Part shown: positions 10,460-25,213 of the stretch, in pieces
Numbering within the stretch: position 1 is the stretch's first letter
Layout: every line of letters begins with the position of its first letter
Assembly (NCBI GenBank): GCA_024349245.1
Contig: JALDNG010000015.1
Coordinates: 18,010,328 to 18,074,327 of the forward strand
Direction of reading: 5' to 3'
Source of the DNA: Neodontobutis hainanensis
Lineage: Eukaryota; Chordata; Actinopteri; Gobiiformes; Odontobutidae
Length of the DNA stretch: 64,000 nt
Notes under the pieces: generated by a model
What the model saw: only the letters and a program-made list of their open reading frames with translations
The model's database searches: none
What the model was told of the DNA's origin: nothing
Position numbers and translations under genes: made by a program

Positions 10460-12267
10460 TGCCGACCGACTTTAGTCTAAATGGCTGAAAAATCATCAAT
10501 ACGGTCTTTAGCACTTTGATTGAATGGTTTATCACGGTCGACCAGTAACCAAACTGATGTGTGAAACAACTAGAGTGCTCAAACTCTGCAGGCAGACTCA
10601 ATGTGTTGATGGCGGCAGCATCAGACATTAAATGGCAATAAGCATCTAAAGATATTTCAGTAAGACTTCAGTCTAAATGGCCAAAAATCATCAATACGGT
10701 CTTTAGCACTTTGATTGAATGGTTTATCAATCCAGAGGCACGCTGTAACCAAACTGATGTGTGAAACAACTAGAGGCTCAAACTCTGCAGGCAGACTCAA
10801 TGTGTTGATGGCTGGCAGCATCAGACCAATGGCAGTAAGCATCTAAAGACATTTCAGTAAGACTTCAGTCTAAAAAGTCTTATTGAAATGTCTTTAGGTC
10901 TGAACTTTGATTGAATGGTTTATCACGTCGACCTAGAGGCAGCGCAGTAACCAAACTGATGTGTGAAACAACTAAAGTCCTCAAACTCTGCAGGCAGACT
11001 CAAGTCATGGTTGCCATAACAATTACTAAGTTTGGTTAGAAAATATTAAAGCATTGCAGAGATATAGCCCGACTTTTATTTTTGTGCGCATTAAGTCAAA
11101 TTCATTTGCGCGGTATTGACAACGGTTTGACTAATCAACTTTCTCATAACTCTTTGTCAGCATGGTCTGAAGATGTTATGATTCAATTTTGGTAAAAATC
11201 GGACAAAGCGGTGTGGGAGGAGTTCGAAAAAGTAGGTTTTTAAAAAAACAACATGGCAAACAGGGCGTTTGTCGAATAGGACATATTTGTTATCTGTGCT
11301 CTCGGCTTGATCCAGTGAACACATTAAGACCATTTGTTTTACAATAGGGTAACGTAATCAAAAGTTATTAGCATATTTATTGATTTGGGTTATAACTTTT
11401 GACCACAAGGTGGCGCTGCCCCAAAACTTTTGAGTACCTTCAGGGCTTGGTCCCGAAGACACATACCAAGTTTCATAATGATGCGGCAATGCGTTCAAAA
11501 AATATAGCACTTTTTGACAATATTCATAATGGCGACTCTCAAAATGGCGATATGGGAAAATTTGGTATCGCAGGACTCGGCATGATGCACTGAATCTAAA
11601 GAGACCAGTTTTATGATTTTTGGCAAAAGCGTTCAGAAGATATAAGCAAATAATTCACTTTTTATATCTCCTGACCACTAGGAGCGCTGCGCCAAAACTC
11701 TGCAGGCATCCTCAAAACATGGTTGCCATAACACGTACTAAGTTTGGTTGGAATATGTTAAAGCATTGCAGAGATATACCCCAACATTTATTTTTGTGCG
11801 CACTAAGTCGAATTCATTTGCGCGGTATTGACAACGGTTTGAAGAATCAACTTTATTCTCATAACTTTTAGTCAGCATAGTCTGAAGATGATCTGGTTCA
11901 ATTTTCATGAAAATCGGGGCTACGGCCTAGGAGGAGTTCGCAAAAGTACGTTTTTAGAAAATTCAAAATGGCGGAAAAACTATCATGGCGGAAAATGACG
12001 TCATAGGGTGCAATCGAATCGGCATGAGCTAAGGAATCAGAGGAAAAAGAATTTTAATTCTAGGCCTTACGGTTCAAAAGTTATTAACATAAACATAAGT
12101 CCGACTTTGGACAGTTGGTGGCGCTAGAGGATTAAGGTAGACACTTCAGATTGGTTAGGATGACAGCTCACACTGTCCACTATTAGTGTACCAAATTTCA
12201 CAACTTTTTAGCATACGGTTCTATGGGCTGCCATAGACTTACATTGCAGGATAATAATAATAATAAT
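10460..12267 (+). repeat. Macrosatellite unit 6 (5'-truncated)
   Basis: Lacks the 5' hairpin and the first arm: the sequence passes from the unit 5 3' module (ending near GCCGACCGAC) straight into a sub-repeat. It has no ORF block, and modules A and B are complete. Confidence 0.9.
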
Positions 12268-14507
12268 AAATATAGCTGCAAGCAGCCATGACAGCCAAGC
12301 ACTAGGCCGGCATTCAATCTCATGCCGACATAGCCGGCAGCATCAGACCAACGGCAGTAAGCATATAAAGAAATTTCAATAAGACTTCAGTCTAAATGGC
12401 TGAAAAATCATCAATACGGTCTTTAGCACTTTGATTGAATGGTTTATCACGTCGACCAGTAACCAAACTGATGTGTGAAACAACTAGAGTGCTCAAACTC
12501 TGCAGGCAGACTCAATGTGTTGATGGCGGCAGCATCAGACCAATGGCAGTAAGCATCTAAAGATATTTCAGTAAGACTTCAGTCTAAATGGCCAAAAATC
12601 ATCAATACGGTCTTTAGCACTTTGATTTAATGGTTTATCACGTCCAATCCAGAGGCAGCGCTGTAACCAAACTGATGTGTGAAACAACTAAGGTCCTCAA
12701 ACTCTGCAGGCAGACTCAATGTGTTGATGGCTGGCACCATCAGACCAATGGCAGTAAGCATCTAAAGACATTTCAGTAAGATTTCAGTCTAAAAAGTCTT
12801 ATTGAAATGTCTTTAGATGCTCACTACCGTTGATGGTCTGATGCTACGCTATGTCGGCATGAGCTTTAATGCTCAAAAGCGTTATACAGTATGTTTAGAC
12901 AGTTTACAACTTAAATTGTGAAAAACTAAATGCAGTTCTAACAAAACCAAGACTACTCAAATGCCCAGGTAACAGCATCGCTAATGGTCAGCTCTATGTA
13001 ATACGTTATGTTATGTAATTCCCTATTTTCTAAGACTCTTGGCAGTCTCAGAAATGCCCAGTAAGCCATCTATGGTCTTTAGCACTTTGATTGAATGGTT
13101 TATCACGGTCGACCTAGAGGCAGCGCAGTAACCAAACTGATGTGTGAAACAACTAAAGTCCTCAAACTCTGCAGGCAGACTCAAGTCATGGTTGCCATAA
13201 CAATTACTAAGTTTGGTTAGAAAATATTAAAGCATTGCAGAGATATAGCCCGACTTTCATTTTTGAGCGCATTAAGTCAAATTCATTTGCACGGTATTCG
13301 CAAACGGTTTGACTAATCAACTTAATTCTCATAACTCTTTGTCAGCATGGTCTGAAGATGTTATGATTCAATTTTTGGTAAAAATCGGACAAGCGGTGTG
13401 GGAGGAGTTCGAAAAAGTAGGTTTTCGGAAAAAACAACATGGCAAACAGGGCGTTTGTCGAATAGGACATATTTGTTATCTGTGCTCTCGGCTTGATCCA
13501 GTGAACACATTAAGACCATTTGTTTTACAATAGGGTAACGTAATAAAAGTTATTAGCATATTTATTGATTTGGGTTATAACTTTTGACCACAAGGTGGCG
13601 CTGCCCCAAAACTTTTGAGTGCCTTCAGGGCTTGGTCGAAGACACATACCAAGTTTCATAATGATGCGGCAATGCGTTCAAAAAATATAGCACTTTTGAC
13701 AATATTCATAATGGCCGACTCTCAAAATGGCGATATGGGAAAATTTGGTATCGCAGGACTCGGCATGACGCACTGAATCTAAAGAGACCAGTTTTATGAT
13801 TTTTGGCAAAAGCGTTCAGAAGATATAAGCAAATAATTCACTTTTTATATCTCCTGACCACTAGGAGGCGCTGCGCCAAAACTCTGCAGGCATCCTCAAA
13901 ACATGGTTGCCATAACACGTACTAAGTTTGGTTGGAATATGTTAAAGCATTGCAGAGATATACCCCAACATTTATTTTTGCGCACTAAGTCGAATTCATT
14001 TGCGCGGTATTCGACAACGGTTTGAAGAATCAACTTTATTCTCATAACTTTTAGTCAGCATAGTCTGAAGAAGATCTGGTTCAATTTTCATAAAAATCAG
14101 GGGCTACGGCCTAGGAGGAGTTCGCAAAAGTACGTTTTTAGAAAATTCAAAATGGCGGAAAAACTATCATGGCGGAAAATGACGTCATAGGGTGCACTCG
14201 AATCGGCATGAGCTAAGGAATCAGAGGAAAAAGAATTTTAATTCTAGGTCTTACGGTTCAAAAGTTATTAACATAAACATAAGTCCGACTTTGGACAGTT
14301 GGTGGCGCTAGAGGATTAAGGTAGACACTTCAGATTGGTTAGGATGACAGCTCACACTGTCCACTATTAGTGTACCAAATTTCACAACTTTTTAGCATAC
14401 GGTTCTATGGGCTGCCATAGACTTACATTGCAGGATAATAATAATAATAATAATAATAATAAGAAATCTACTTGAATACAATAGGTCTCGCACCTTGATT
14501 GCTTGGC
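12268..14507 (+). repeat. Macrosatellite unit 7
   Basis: Long type. The ORF block (about 12,890-13,073) is present but small deletions break the frame. It ends with a 3' module whose hairpin is degenerate. Confidence 0.92.
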
Positions 14508-16692
14508 TAAATATAACTGCAAGCAGCCATGACGGGCCAAGCACTAGGCGGCATTCAATCTCATGCCGACATAGCGGCAGCATCAGACCAACGGCAGTAA
14601 GCATATAAAGAAATTTCAATAAGACTTCAGTCTAAATGGCTGAAAAATCATCAATACGGTCTTTAGCACTTTGATTGAATGGTTTATCACGGTCGACCAG
14701 TAACCAAACTGATGTGTGAAACAACTAGAGTGCTCAAACTCTGCAGGCAGACTCAATGTGTTGATGGCGGCAGCATCAGACCAATGGCAGTAAGCATCTA
14801 AAGATATTTCAGTAAGACTTCAGTCTAAATGGCCAAAAATCATCAATACGGTCTTTAGCACTTTGATTTAATGGTTTATCACGTCCAATCCAGAGGCAGC
14901 GCTGTAACCAAACTGATGTGTGAAACAACTAAGGTCCTCAAACTCTGCAGGCAGACTCAATGTGTTGATGGCTGGCACCATCAGACCAATGGCAGTAAGC
15001 ATCTAAAGACATTTCAGTAAGATTTCAGTCTAAAAAGTCTTATTGAAATGTCTTTAGATGCTCACTACCGTTGGTCTGATGCTACGACTATGTCGGCATG
15101 AGCTTTAATGCTCAAAAGCGTTATACAGTATGTTTAGACAGTTTACAACTTAAATTGTGAAAAACTAAATCGGCAGTTCTAACAAAACCAAGACTACTCA
15201 AATGCCCAGGTAACAGCATCGCTAATGGTCCAGCTCCTATGTAATACGTTATGTTATGTAATTCCCTATTTTCTAAGACTCTTGGCAGTCTCAGAAATGC
15301 CCAGTAAGCCATCTATGGTCTTTAGCACTTTGATTGAATGGTTTATCACGGTCGACCTAGAGGCAGCGCAGTAACCAAACTGATGTGTGAAACAACTAAA
15401 GTCCTCAAACTCTGCAGGCAGACTCAAGTCATGGTTGCCATAACAATTACTAAGTTTGGTTAGAAAATATTAAAGCATTGCAGAGATATAGCCCGACTTT
15501 CATTTTTGAGCGCATTAAGTCAAATTCATTTGCGCAGTATTCATAAGCGGTTTGACTAATCAACTTAATTCTCATAACTCTTTGTCAGCATGGTCTGAAG
15601 ATGTTATGATTCAATTTTGGTAAAAATCGGACAAGCGGTGTGGGAGGAGTTCGAAAAAGTAGGTTTTGGAAAAAAACAACATGGCAAACAGGGCGTTTGT
15701 CGAATAGGACATATTTGTTATCTGTGCTCTCGGCTTGATCCAGTGAACACATTAAGACCATTTGTTTTACAATAGGTAACGTAATAAAAGTTATTAGCAT
15801 ATTTATTGATTTGGGTTATAACTTTTGACCACAAGGTGGCGCTGCCCCAAAACTTTTTAGTGCCTTCAGGGCTTGGTCGAAGACACATACCAAGTTTCAT
15901 AATGATGCGGCAATGCGTTCAAAAAATATAGCACTTTTGACAATATTCATAATGGCGACTCTCAAAATGGCGATATGGGAAAATTTGGTATCGCAGGACT
16001 CGGCATGACGCACTGAATCTAAAGAGACCAGTTTTATGATTTTTGGCAAAAGCGTTCAGAAGATATAAGCAAATAATTCACTTTTTATATCTCCTGACCA
16101 CTAGGAGGCGCTGCGCCAAAACTCTGCAGGCATCCTCAAAACATGGTTGCCATAACACGTACTAAGTTTGGTTGGAATATGTTAAAGCATTGCAGAGATA
16201 TACCCCAACATTTATTTTTGTGCGCACTAAGTCGAATTCATTTGCGCGGTATTCGACAACGGTTTGAAGAATCAACTTTATTCTCATAACTTTTAGTCAG
16301 CATAGTCTGAAGAAGATCTGGTTCAATTTTCATAAAAATCGGGGCTACGGCCTAGGAGGAGTTCGCAAAAGTACGTTTTTAGAAAATTCAAAATGGCGGA
16401 AAAACTATCATGGCGGAAAATGACGTCATAGGGTGCACTCGAATCGGCATGAGCTAAGGAATCAGAGGAAAAAGAATTTTAATTCTAGGTCTTACGGTTC
16501 AAAAGTTATTAACATAAACATAAGTCCGACTTTGGACAGTTGGTGGCGCTAGAGGATTAAGGTAGACACTTCAGATTGGTTAGGATGACAGCTCACACTG
16601 TCCACTATTAGTGTACCAAATTTCACAACTTTTTAGCATACGGTTCTATGGGCTGCCATAGACTTACATTGCAGGATAATAATAATAATAAT
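14508..16692 (+). repeat. Macrosatellite unit 8
   Basis: Long type with an intact ORF copy at 15,121-15,312. The 5' motif reads AACTGCAAGCAGCC, which weakens the hairpin. There is no 3' module; (TAA)n joins unit 9 directly. Confidence 0.92.
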
Positions 16693-18403
16693 AAATATAG
16701 CTGCAAGCAGCCAATGACGGGCCAAGCACTAGGCGGCATTCAATCTCATGCCGACATAGCGGCAGCATCAGACCAACGGCAGTAAGCATATAAAGAAATT
16801 TCAATAAGACTTCAGTCTAAATGGCTGAAAAATCATCAATACGGTCTTTAGCACTTTGATTGAATGGTTTATCACGGTCGACCAGTAACCAAACTGATGT
16901 GTGAAACAACTAGAGTGCTCAAACTCTGCAGGCAGACTCAATGTGTTGATGGCGGCAGCATCAGACCAATGGCAGTAAGCATCTAAAGACATTTCAATAA
17001 GACTTCAGTCTAAATGGCTGAAAAATCATCAATACGGTCTTTAGCACTTTGATTGAATGGTTTATCACGATCCAGAGGCAGCGCTGTAACCAAACTGATG
17101 TGTGAAACAACTAAGGTCCTCAAACTCTGCAGGCAGACTCAAGTCATGGTTGACATAACACGTACTAAGTTTGGTTAGAAAATATTAAAGCATTGCAGAG
17201 ATATAGCCTGACTTTTATTTTTGTGCGCACTAAGTTGATTTCATTTGCGCAGTATTCAAAACGGTTTGACGAATCAACTTTCTTTTAATAACTTTTTGTC
17301 ATCATAGTCTGAAGAAGATCTGGTTCAATTTTGGTGAAAATCGGACAAGCGGTGTGGGAGGAGTTTGAAAAAGTAGGTTTTTAAAAAAAACAACATGGCA
17401 AACAGGACGTTTGTCGAATAGGACATATTTGGTATCTGTGCTCGGCTTGATCCAGTGAACACATTAAGACCATTTGTTTTACAATAGGTTAACGTAATAA
17501 AAGTTATTAGCATATTTATTGATTTGGGTTATAACTTTTGACCACAAGGTGGCGCTGCCCCAAAACTTTTGAGTACCTTCAGGGCTTGGTCGAAGACACA
17601 TACCAAGTTTCATAATGATGCGGCAATGCGTTCAAAAAATATAGCACTTTTGACAATATTCATAATGGCCGCTCAAAATGGCCGATATGGGAAAATTTGG
17701 TATCGCAGGACTCGGCATGACGCACTGAATCTAAAGAGACCAGTTTTATGATTTTTGGCAAAAGCGTTCAGAAGATATAAGCAAATAATTCACTTTTTAT
17801 ATCTCCTGACCACTAGGAGGCGCTGCGCCAAAACTCTGCAGGCATCCTCAAATCATGGTTGCCATAACATGTACTAAGTTTGGTTGGAATATGTTAAAGC
17901 ATTGCAGAGATATAGCCTGACTTTTATTTTTATGCGCATTAAGTCAATTCATTTCGCGGTATTCGAAAAACGGTTTGAAGAATCAACTTTATTCTCATAA
18001 CTTTTTGTCAGCATAGTCTGAAGATGATCTGGTTCAATTTTCGTGATAATCGGACAAACGGCCTAGGAGGAGTTCGCAAAAGTACATTTTTAGAAAATTC
18101 AAAATGGCGGAAAAACTATCATGGCGGAAAATGACGTCATAGGGTGCAATCGAATCGTCATGAGCTAAGGAATCAGAGGAAAAAGAATTTTAATTCTAGG
18201 CCTTACGGTTCAAAAGTTATTAACATAAACATAAGTCCGACTTTGGACAGTTGGTGGCGCTAGAGGATTAAGGTAGACACTTCAGATTGGTTAGGATGAC
18301 AGCTCACACTGTCCACTATTAGTGTACCAAATTTCACAACTTTTTAGCATACGGTTCTATGGGCTGCCATAGACTTACATTGCAGGATAATAATAATAAT
18401 AAT
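16693..18403 (+). repeat. Macrosatellite unit 9 (short type, 1.7 kb)
   Basis: Lacks the inverted arm and ORF block; two sub-repeats lead directly into module A near 17,120. It belongs to the same short subfamily as units 13, 21 and 22. Confidence 0.92.
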
Positions 18404-20649
18404 AAATATAGCTGCAAGCAGCCATGACGGGGCCAAGCACTAGGCGGCATTCAATCTCATGCCGACATAGCCGGCAGCATCAGACCAACGGCAGTAAGCA
18501 TATAAAGAAATTTCAATAAGACTTCAGTCTAAATGGCTGAAAAATCATCAATACGGTCTTTAGCACTTTGATTGAATGGTTTATCACGATCGACCAGTAA
18601 CCAAACTGATGTGTGAAACAACTAGAGTGCTCAAACTCTGCAGGCAGACTCAATGTGTTGATGGCCGGCAGCATCAGACCAATGGCAGTAAGCATCTAAA
18701 GATATTTCAGTAAGACTTCAGTCTAAATGGCCAAAAAATCATCAATACGGTCTTTAGCACTTTGATTTAATGGTTTATCACGTCAATCCAGAGGCAGCGC
18801 TGTAACCAAACTGATGTGTGAAACAACTAAGGTCCTCAAACTCTGCAGGCAGACTCAATGTGTTGATGGCTGGCACCATCAGACCAATGGCAGTAAGCAT
18901 CTAAAGACATTTCAGTAAGATTTCAGTCTAAAAAGTCTTATTGAAATGTCTTTAGATGCTCACTACCGTTGATCTGATGCTACGACTATGTCGGCATGAG
19001 CTTTAATGCTCAAAACGTTATACAGTATGTTTAGACAGTTTACAACTTAAATTGTGAAAAACTAAATCGGCAGTTCTAACAAAACCAAGACTACTCAAAT
19101 GCCCAGGTAACAGCATCGCTAATGGTCCAGCTCCTATGTAATACGTTATGTTATGTAATTCCCTATTTTCTAAGACTCTTGGCAGTCTCAGAAATGCCCA
19201 GTAAGCCATCTATGGTCTTTAGCACTTTGATTGAATGGTTTATCACGGTCGACCTAGAGGCAGCGCAGTAACCAAACTGATGTGTGAAACAACTAAAGTC
19301 CTCAAACTCTGCAGGCAGACTCAAGTCATGGTTGCCATAACAATTACTAAGTTTGGTTAGAAAATATTAAAGCATTGCAGAGATATAGCCCGACTTTCAT
19401 TTTTGGCGCATTAAGTCAAATTCATTTGCACGGTATTCAAACGGTTTGACTAATCAACTTAATTCTCATAACTCTTTGTCAGCATGGTCTGAAGATGTTA
19501 TGATTCAATTTTAGTAAAAATCGGACAAAGCGGTGTGGGAGGAGTTCGAAAAAGTAGGTTTTGGAAAAAAACAACATGGCAAACAGGGCGTTTGTCGAAT
19601 AGGACATATTTGTTATCTGTGCTCTCGGCTTGATCCAGTGAACACATTAAGACCATTTGTTTTACAATAGGGTAACGTAATAAAAGTTATTAGCATATTT
19701 ATTGATTTGGGTTATAACTTTTGACCACAAGGTGGCGCTGCCCCAAAACTTTTGGAGTGCCTTCAGGGCTTGGTCGAAGACACATACCAAGTTTCATAAT
19801 GATGCGGCAATGCGTTCAAAAAATATAGCACTTTTGACAATATTCATAATGGCGACTCTCAAAATGGCGATATGGGAAAATTTGGTATCGCAGGACTCGG
19901 CATGACGCACTGAATCTAAAGAGACCAGTTTTATGATTTTTGGCAAAAGCGTTCAGAAGATATAAGCAAATAATTCACTTTTTTATATCTCCTGACCACT
20001 AGGAGGCGCTGCGCCAAAACTCTGCAGGCATCCTCAAAACATGGTTGCCATAACACGTACTAAGTTTGGTTGGAATATGTTAAAGCATTGCAGAGATATA
20101 CCCCAACATTTATTTTTGTGCGCACTAAGTCGAATTCATTTGCGCGGTATTCGACAACGGTTTGAAGAATCAACTTTATTCTCATAACTTTTAGTCAGCA
20201 TAGTCTGAAGAAGATCTGGTTCAATTTTCATAAAAATCGGGGCTACGGCCTAGGAGGAGTTCGCAAAAGTACGTTTTTTAGAAAATTCAAAATGGCGGAA
20301 AAACTATCATGGCGGAAAATGACGTCATAGGGTGCACTCGAATCGGCATGAGCTAAGGAATCAGAGGAAAAAAGAATTTTAATTCTAGGTCTTACGGTTC
20401 AAAAGTTATTAACATAAACATAAGTCCGACTTTGGACAGTTGGTGGCGCTAGAGGATTAAGGTAGACACTTCAGATTGGTTAGGATGACAGCTCACACTG
20501 TCCACTATTAGTGTACCAAATTTCACAACTTTTTAGCATACGGTTCTATGGGCTGCCATAGACTTACATTGCAGGATAATAATAATAATAATAATAAGAA
20601 ATCTAACGAATACAATAGGGTCTACGCACCTTCGGTGCTTGGCCCCTAA
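18404..20649 (+). repeat. Macrosatellite unit 10
   Basis: Long type with an intact ORF copy at 19,018-19,209. It ends with a complete 3' module (about 20,597-20,649). Confidence 0.93.
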
Positions 20650-22899
20650 TAATATAGCTGCAAGCAGCCATGACGGGCCAAGCACTAGGCGGCATTCAAT
20701 CTCATGCCGACATAGCGGCAGCATCAGACCAACGGCAGTAAGCATATAAAGAAATTTCAATAAGACTTCAGTCTAAATGGCTGAAAAATCATCAATCGGT
20801 CTTTAGCACTTTGATTGAATGGTTTATCACGGTCGACCAGTAACCAAACTGATGTGTGAAACAACTAGAGTGCTCAAACTCTGCAGGCAGACTCAATGTG
20901 TTGATGGCCGGCAGCATCAGACCAATGGCAGTAAGCATCTAAAGATATTTCAGTAAGACTTCAGTCTAAATGGCCAAAAAATCATCAATACGGTCTTTAG
21001 CACTTTGATTTAATGGTTTATCACGTCCAATCCAGAGGCAGCGCTGTAACCAAACTGATGTGTGAAACAACTAAGGTCCTCAAACTCTGCAGGCAGACTC
21101 AATGTGTTGATGGCTGGCACCATCAGACCAATGGCAGTAAGCATCTAAAGACATTTCAGTAAGATTTCAGTCTAAAAGTCTTATTGAAATGTCTTTAGAT
21201 GCTCACTACCGTCATGGTCTGATGCTGCCGGCTATGTCGGCATGAGCTTTAATGCTCAAAACGTTATACAGTATGTTTAGACAGTTTACAACTTAAATTG
21301 TGAAAAACTAAATCGGCAGTTCTAACAAAACCAAGACTACTCAAATGCCCAGGTAACAGCATCGCTAATGGTCCAGCTCCTATGTAATACGTTATGTTAT
21401 GTAATTCCCTATTTTCTAAGACTCTTGGCAGTCTCAGAAATGCCCAGTAAGCCATCTATGGTCTTTAGCACTTTGATTGAATGGTTTATCACGGTCGACC
21501 TAGAGGCAGCGCAGTAACCAAACTGATGTGTGAAACAACTAAAGTCCTCAAACTCTGCAGGCAGACTCAAGTCATGGTTGCCATAACAATTACTAAGTTT
21601 GGTTAGAAAATATTAAAGCATTGCAGAGATATAGCCCGACTTTCATTTTTGGCGCATTAAGTCAAATTCATTTGCATGGTATTCGCAAACGGTTTGACTA
21701 ATCAACTTAATTCTCATAACTCTTTGTCAGCATGGTCTGAAGATGTTATGATTCAATTTTAGTAAAAATCGGACAAAGCGGTGTGGGAGGAGTTCGAAAA
21801 AGTAGGTTTTAGAAAAAAACAACATGGCAAACAGGGCGTTTGTCGAATAGGACATATTTGTTATCTGTGCTCTCGGCTTGATCCAGTGAACACATTAAGA
21901 CCATTTGTTTTACAATAGGGTTAACGTAATAAAAGTTATTAGCATATTTATTGATTTGGGTTATAACTTTTGACCACAAAGGTGGCGCTGCCCCAAAACT
22001 TTTGAGTGCCTTCAGGGCTTGGTCGAAGACACATACCAAGTTTCATAATGATGCGGCAATGCGTTCAAAAAATATAGCACTTTTGACAATATTCATAATG
22101 GCCGACTCTCAAAATGGCGATATGGGAAAATTTGGTATCGCAGGACTCGGCATGACGCACTGAATCTAAAGAGACCAGTTTTATGATTTTTGGCAAAAGC
22201 GTTCAGAAGATATAAGCAAATAATTCACTTTTTATATCTCCTGACCACTAGGAGGCGCTGCGCCAAAACTCTGCAGGCATCCTCAAAACATGGTTGCCAT
22301 AACACGTACTAAGTTTGGTTGGAATATGTTAAAGCATTGCAGAGATATACCCCAACATTTATTTTTGTGCGCACTAAGTCGAATTCATTTGCGCGGTATT
22401 CGACAACGGTTTGAAGAATCAACTTTATTCTCATAACTTTTAGTCAGCATAGTCTGAAGAAGATCTGGTTCAATTTTCATAAAAATCGGGGCTACGGCCT
22501 AGGAGGAGTTCGCAAAAGTACGTTTTTAGAAAATTCAAAATGGCGGAAAAACTATCATGGCGGAAAATGACGTCATAGGGTGCACTCGAATCGGCATGAG
22601 CTAAGGAATCAGAGGAAAAAGAATTTTAATTCTAGGTCTTACGGTTCAAAAGTTATTAACATAAACATAAGTCCGACTTTGGACAGTTGGTGGCGCTAGA
22701 GGATTAAGGTAGACACTTCAGATTGGTTAGGATGACAGCTCACACTGTCCACTATTAGTGTACCAAATTTCACAACTTTTTAGCATACGGTTCTATGGGC
22801 TGCCATAGACTTACATTGCAGGATAATAATAATAATAATAATAATAATAAGAAATCTAACTTGAATACAATAGGGTCTACGCACCTTGGCTTGGCCAGT
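20650..22899 (+). repeat. Macrosatellite unit 11
   Basis: Long type with an intact ORF copy at 21,264-21,455. The 3' module has lost half of its hairpin. Confidence 0.93.
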
Positions 22900-25213
22900 A
22901 AATATAGCTGCAAGCAGCACCAAGCACAAGCCGGCATTCAATCTCATGCCGACCTGGGTGGCAGCATCAGACCAATGGCAGTAAGCAGTTAAAGACATTT
23001 CAATAAGACTTCAGTCTAAATGGCTGAAAAATCATCAATATGGTCTTTAGCACTTTGATTGAATGGTTTATCACGGTCACCCAGAGCAGCGCAGTAACCA
23101 AACTGATGTGTGAAACAACTAGAGTGCTCAAACTCTGCAGGCAGACTCAATGTGTTGATGGCGGCAGCATCAGACCAATGGCAGTAAGCAGTTAAAGACA
23201 TTTCAATAAGACTTCAGTCTAAATGGCTGAAAAATCATCAATACGGTCTTTAGCACTTTGATTGAATGGTTTATCACGTCAATCCAGGGCAGCGCTGTAA
23301 CCAAACTGATGTGTGAAACAACTAGAGTGCTCAAACTCTGCAGGCAGACTCAATGTGTTGATGGCTGGCAGCATCAGACCAATGGCAGTAAGCATCTAAA
23401 GATATTTCAATAAGACTTCAGTCTAAATGGCCAAAAATCATCAATACGGTCTTTAGCACTTTGATTTGAATGGTTTATCACGTCAATCCAGAGGCAGCGT
23501 AACCAAACTGATGTGTGAAACAACTAAGTCCTCAAACTCTGCAGGCAGACTCAATGTGTTGATGGCTGGCAGCATCAGACCAATGGCAGTAAGCATCTAA
23601 AGACATTTCAGTAAGATTTCAGTCTAAAAAGTCTTATTGAAATGTCTTTAGATGCTCACTATCTGATGCTGCATGTCGCATGAGCTTTAATGCTCAAAAC
23701 GTTATACAGTATGTTTAGACAGTTTACAACTTAAATTGTGAAAAACTAAATCGGCAGTTCTAACAAAACCAAGACTACTCAAATGCCCAGGTAACAGCAT
23801 CTCTAAGACTCTTGGCAGTCTCAGAAATGCCCAGTAAGCCATCTATGGTCTTTAGCACTTTGATTGAATGGTTTATCACGGTCGACCTAGAGGCAGCGCA
23901 GTAACCAAACTGATGTGTGAAACAACTAAAGTCCTCAAACTCTGCAGGCAGACTCAAGTCATGGTTGCCATAACAATTACTAAGTTTGGTTAGAAAATAT
24001 TAAAGCATTGCAGAGATATAGCCCGACTTTCATTTTTGGCGCATTAAGTCAAATTCATTTGCACGGTATTCGCAAACGGTTTGACTAATCAACTTAATTC
24101 TCATAACTCTTTGTCAGCATGGTCTGAAGATGTTATGATTCAATTTTAGTAAAAATCGGACAAGCGGTGTGGGAGGAGTTCGAAAAAGTAGGTTTTAGGA
24201 AAAAAACAACATGGCAAACAGGACGTTTGTCGAATAGGACATATTTGTTATCTGTGCTCTCGGCTTGATCCAGTGAACACATTAAGACCATTTGTTTTAC
24301 AATAGGGTAACGTAATAAAAAGTTATTAGCATATTTATTGATTTGGGTTATAACTTTTGACCACAAATGGCGCTGCCCCAAAACTTTTGAGTGCCTTCAG
24401 GGCTTGGTCGAAGACACATACCAAGTTTCATAATGATGCGGCAATGCGTTCAAAAAATATAGCACTTTTGACAATATTCATAATGGCGACTCTCAAAATG
24501 GCGATATGGGAAAATTTGGTATCGCAGGACTCGGCATGACGCACTGAATCTAAAGAGACCAGTTTTATGATTTTTGGCAAAAGCGTTCAGAAGATATAAG
24601 CAAATAATTCACTTTTTATATCTCCTGACCACTAGGAGGCGCTGCGCCAAAACTCTGCAGGCATCCTCAAAACATGGTTGCCATAACACGTACTAAGTTT
24701 GGTTGGAATATGTTAAAGCATTGCAGAGATATACCCCAACATTTATTTTTGTGCGCACTAAGTCGAATTCATTTTGCGGTATTCGACAACGGTTTGAAGA
24801 ATCAACTTTATTCTCATAACTTTTAGTCAGCATAGTCTGAAGAAGATCTGGTTCAATTTTCATAAAAATCGGGGCTACGGCCTAGGAGGAGTTCGCAAAA
24901 GTACGTTTTTAGAAAATTCAAAATGGCGGAAAAACTATCATGGCGGAAAATGACGTCATAGGGTGCACTCGAATCGGCAGCTAAGGAATCAGAGGAAAAA
25001 GAATTTTAATTCTAGGCCTTACGGTTCAAAAGTTATTAACATAAACATAAGTCCGACTTTGGACAGTTGGTGGCGCTAGAGGATTAAGGTAGGCACTTCA
25101 GATTGGTTAGGATGACAGCTCACACTGTCCACTATTAGTGTACCAAATTTCACAACTTTTTAGCATACGGTTCTATGGGCTGCCATAGACTTACATTGCA
25201 GGATAATAATAAT
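22900..25213 (+). repeat. Macrosatellite unit 12
   Basis: Has extra sub-repeats (about four before the inverted arm) and a deletion inside the ORF block near 23,800 that removes its middle. M1 is damaged (ACCACAAATGGCGCTG near 24,360). There is no 3' module. Confidence 0.92.
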
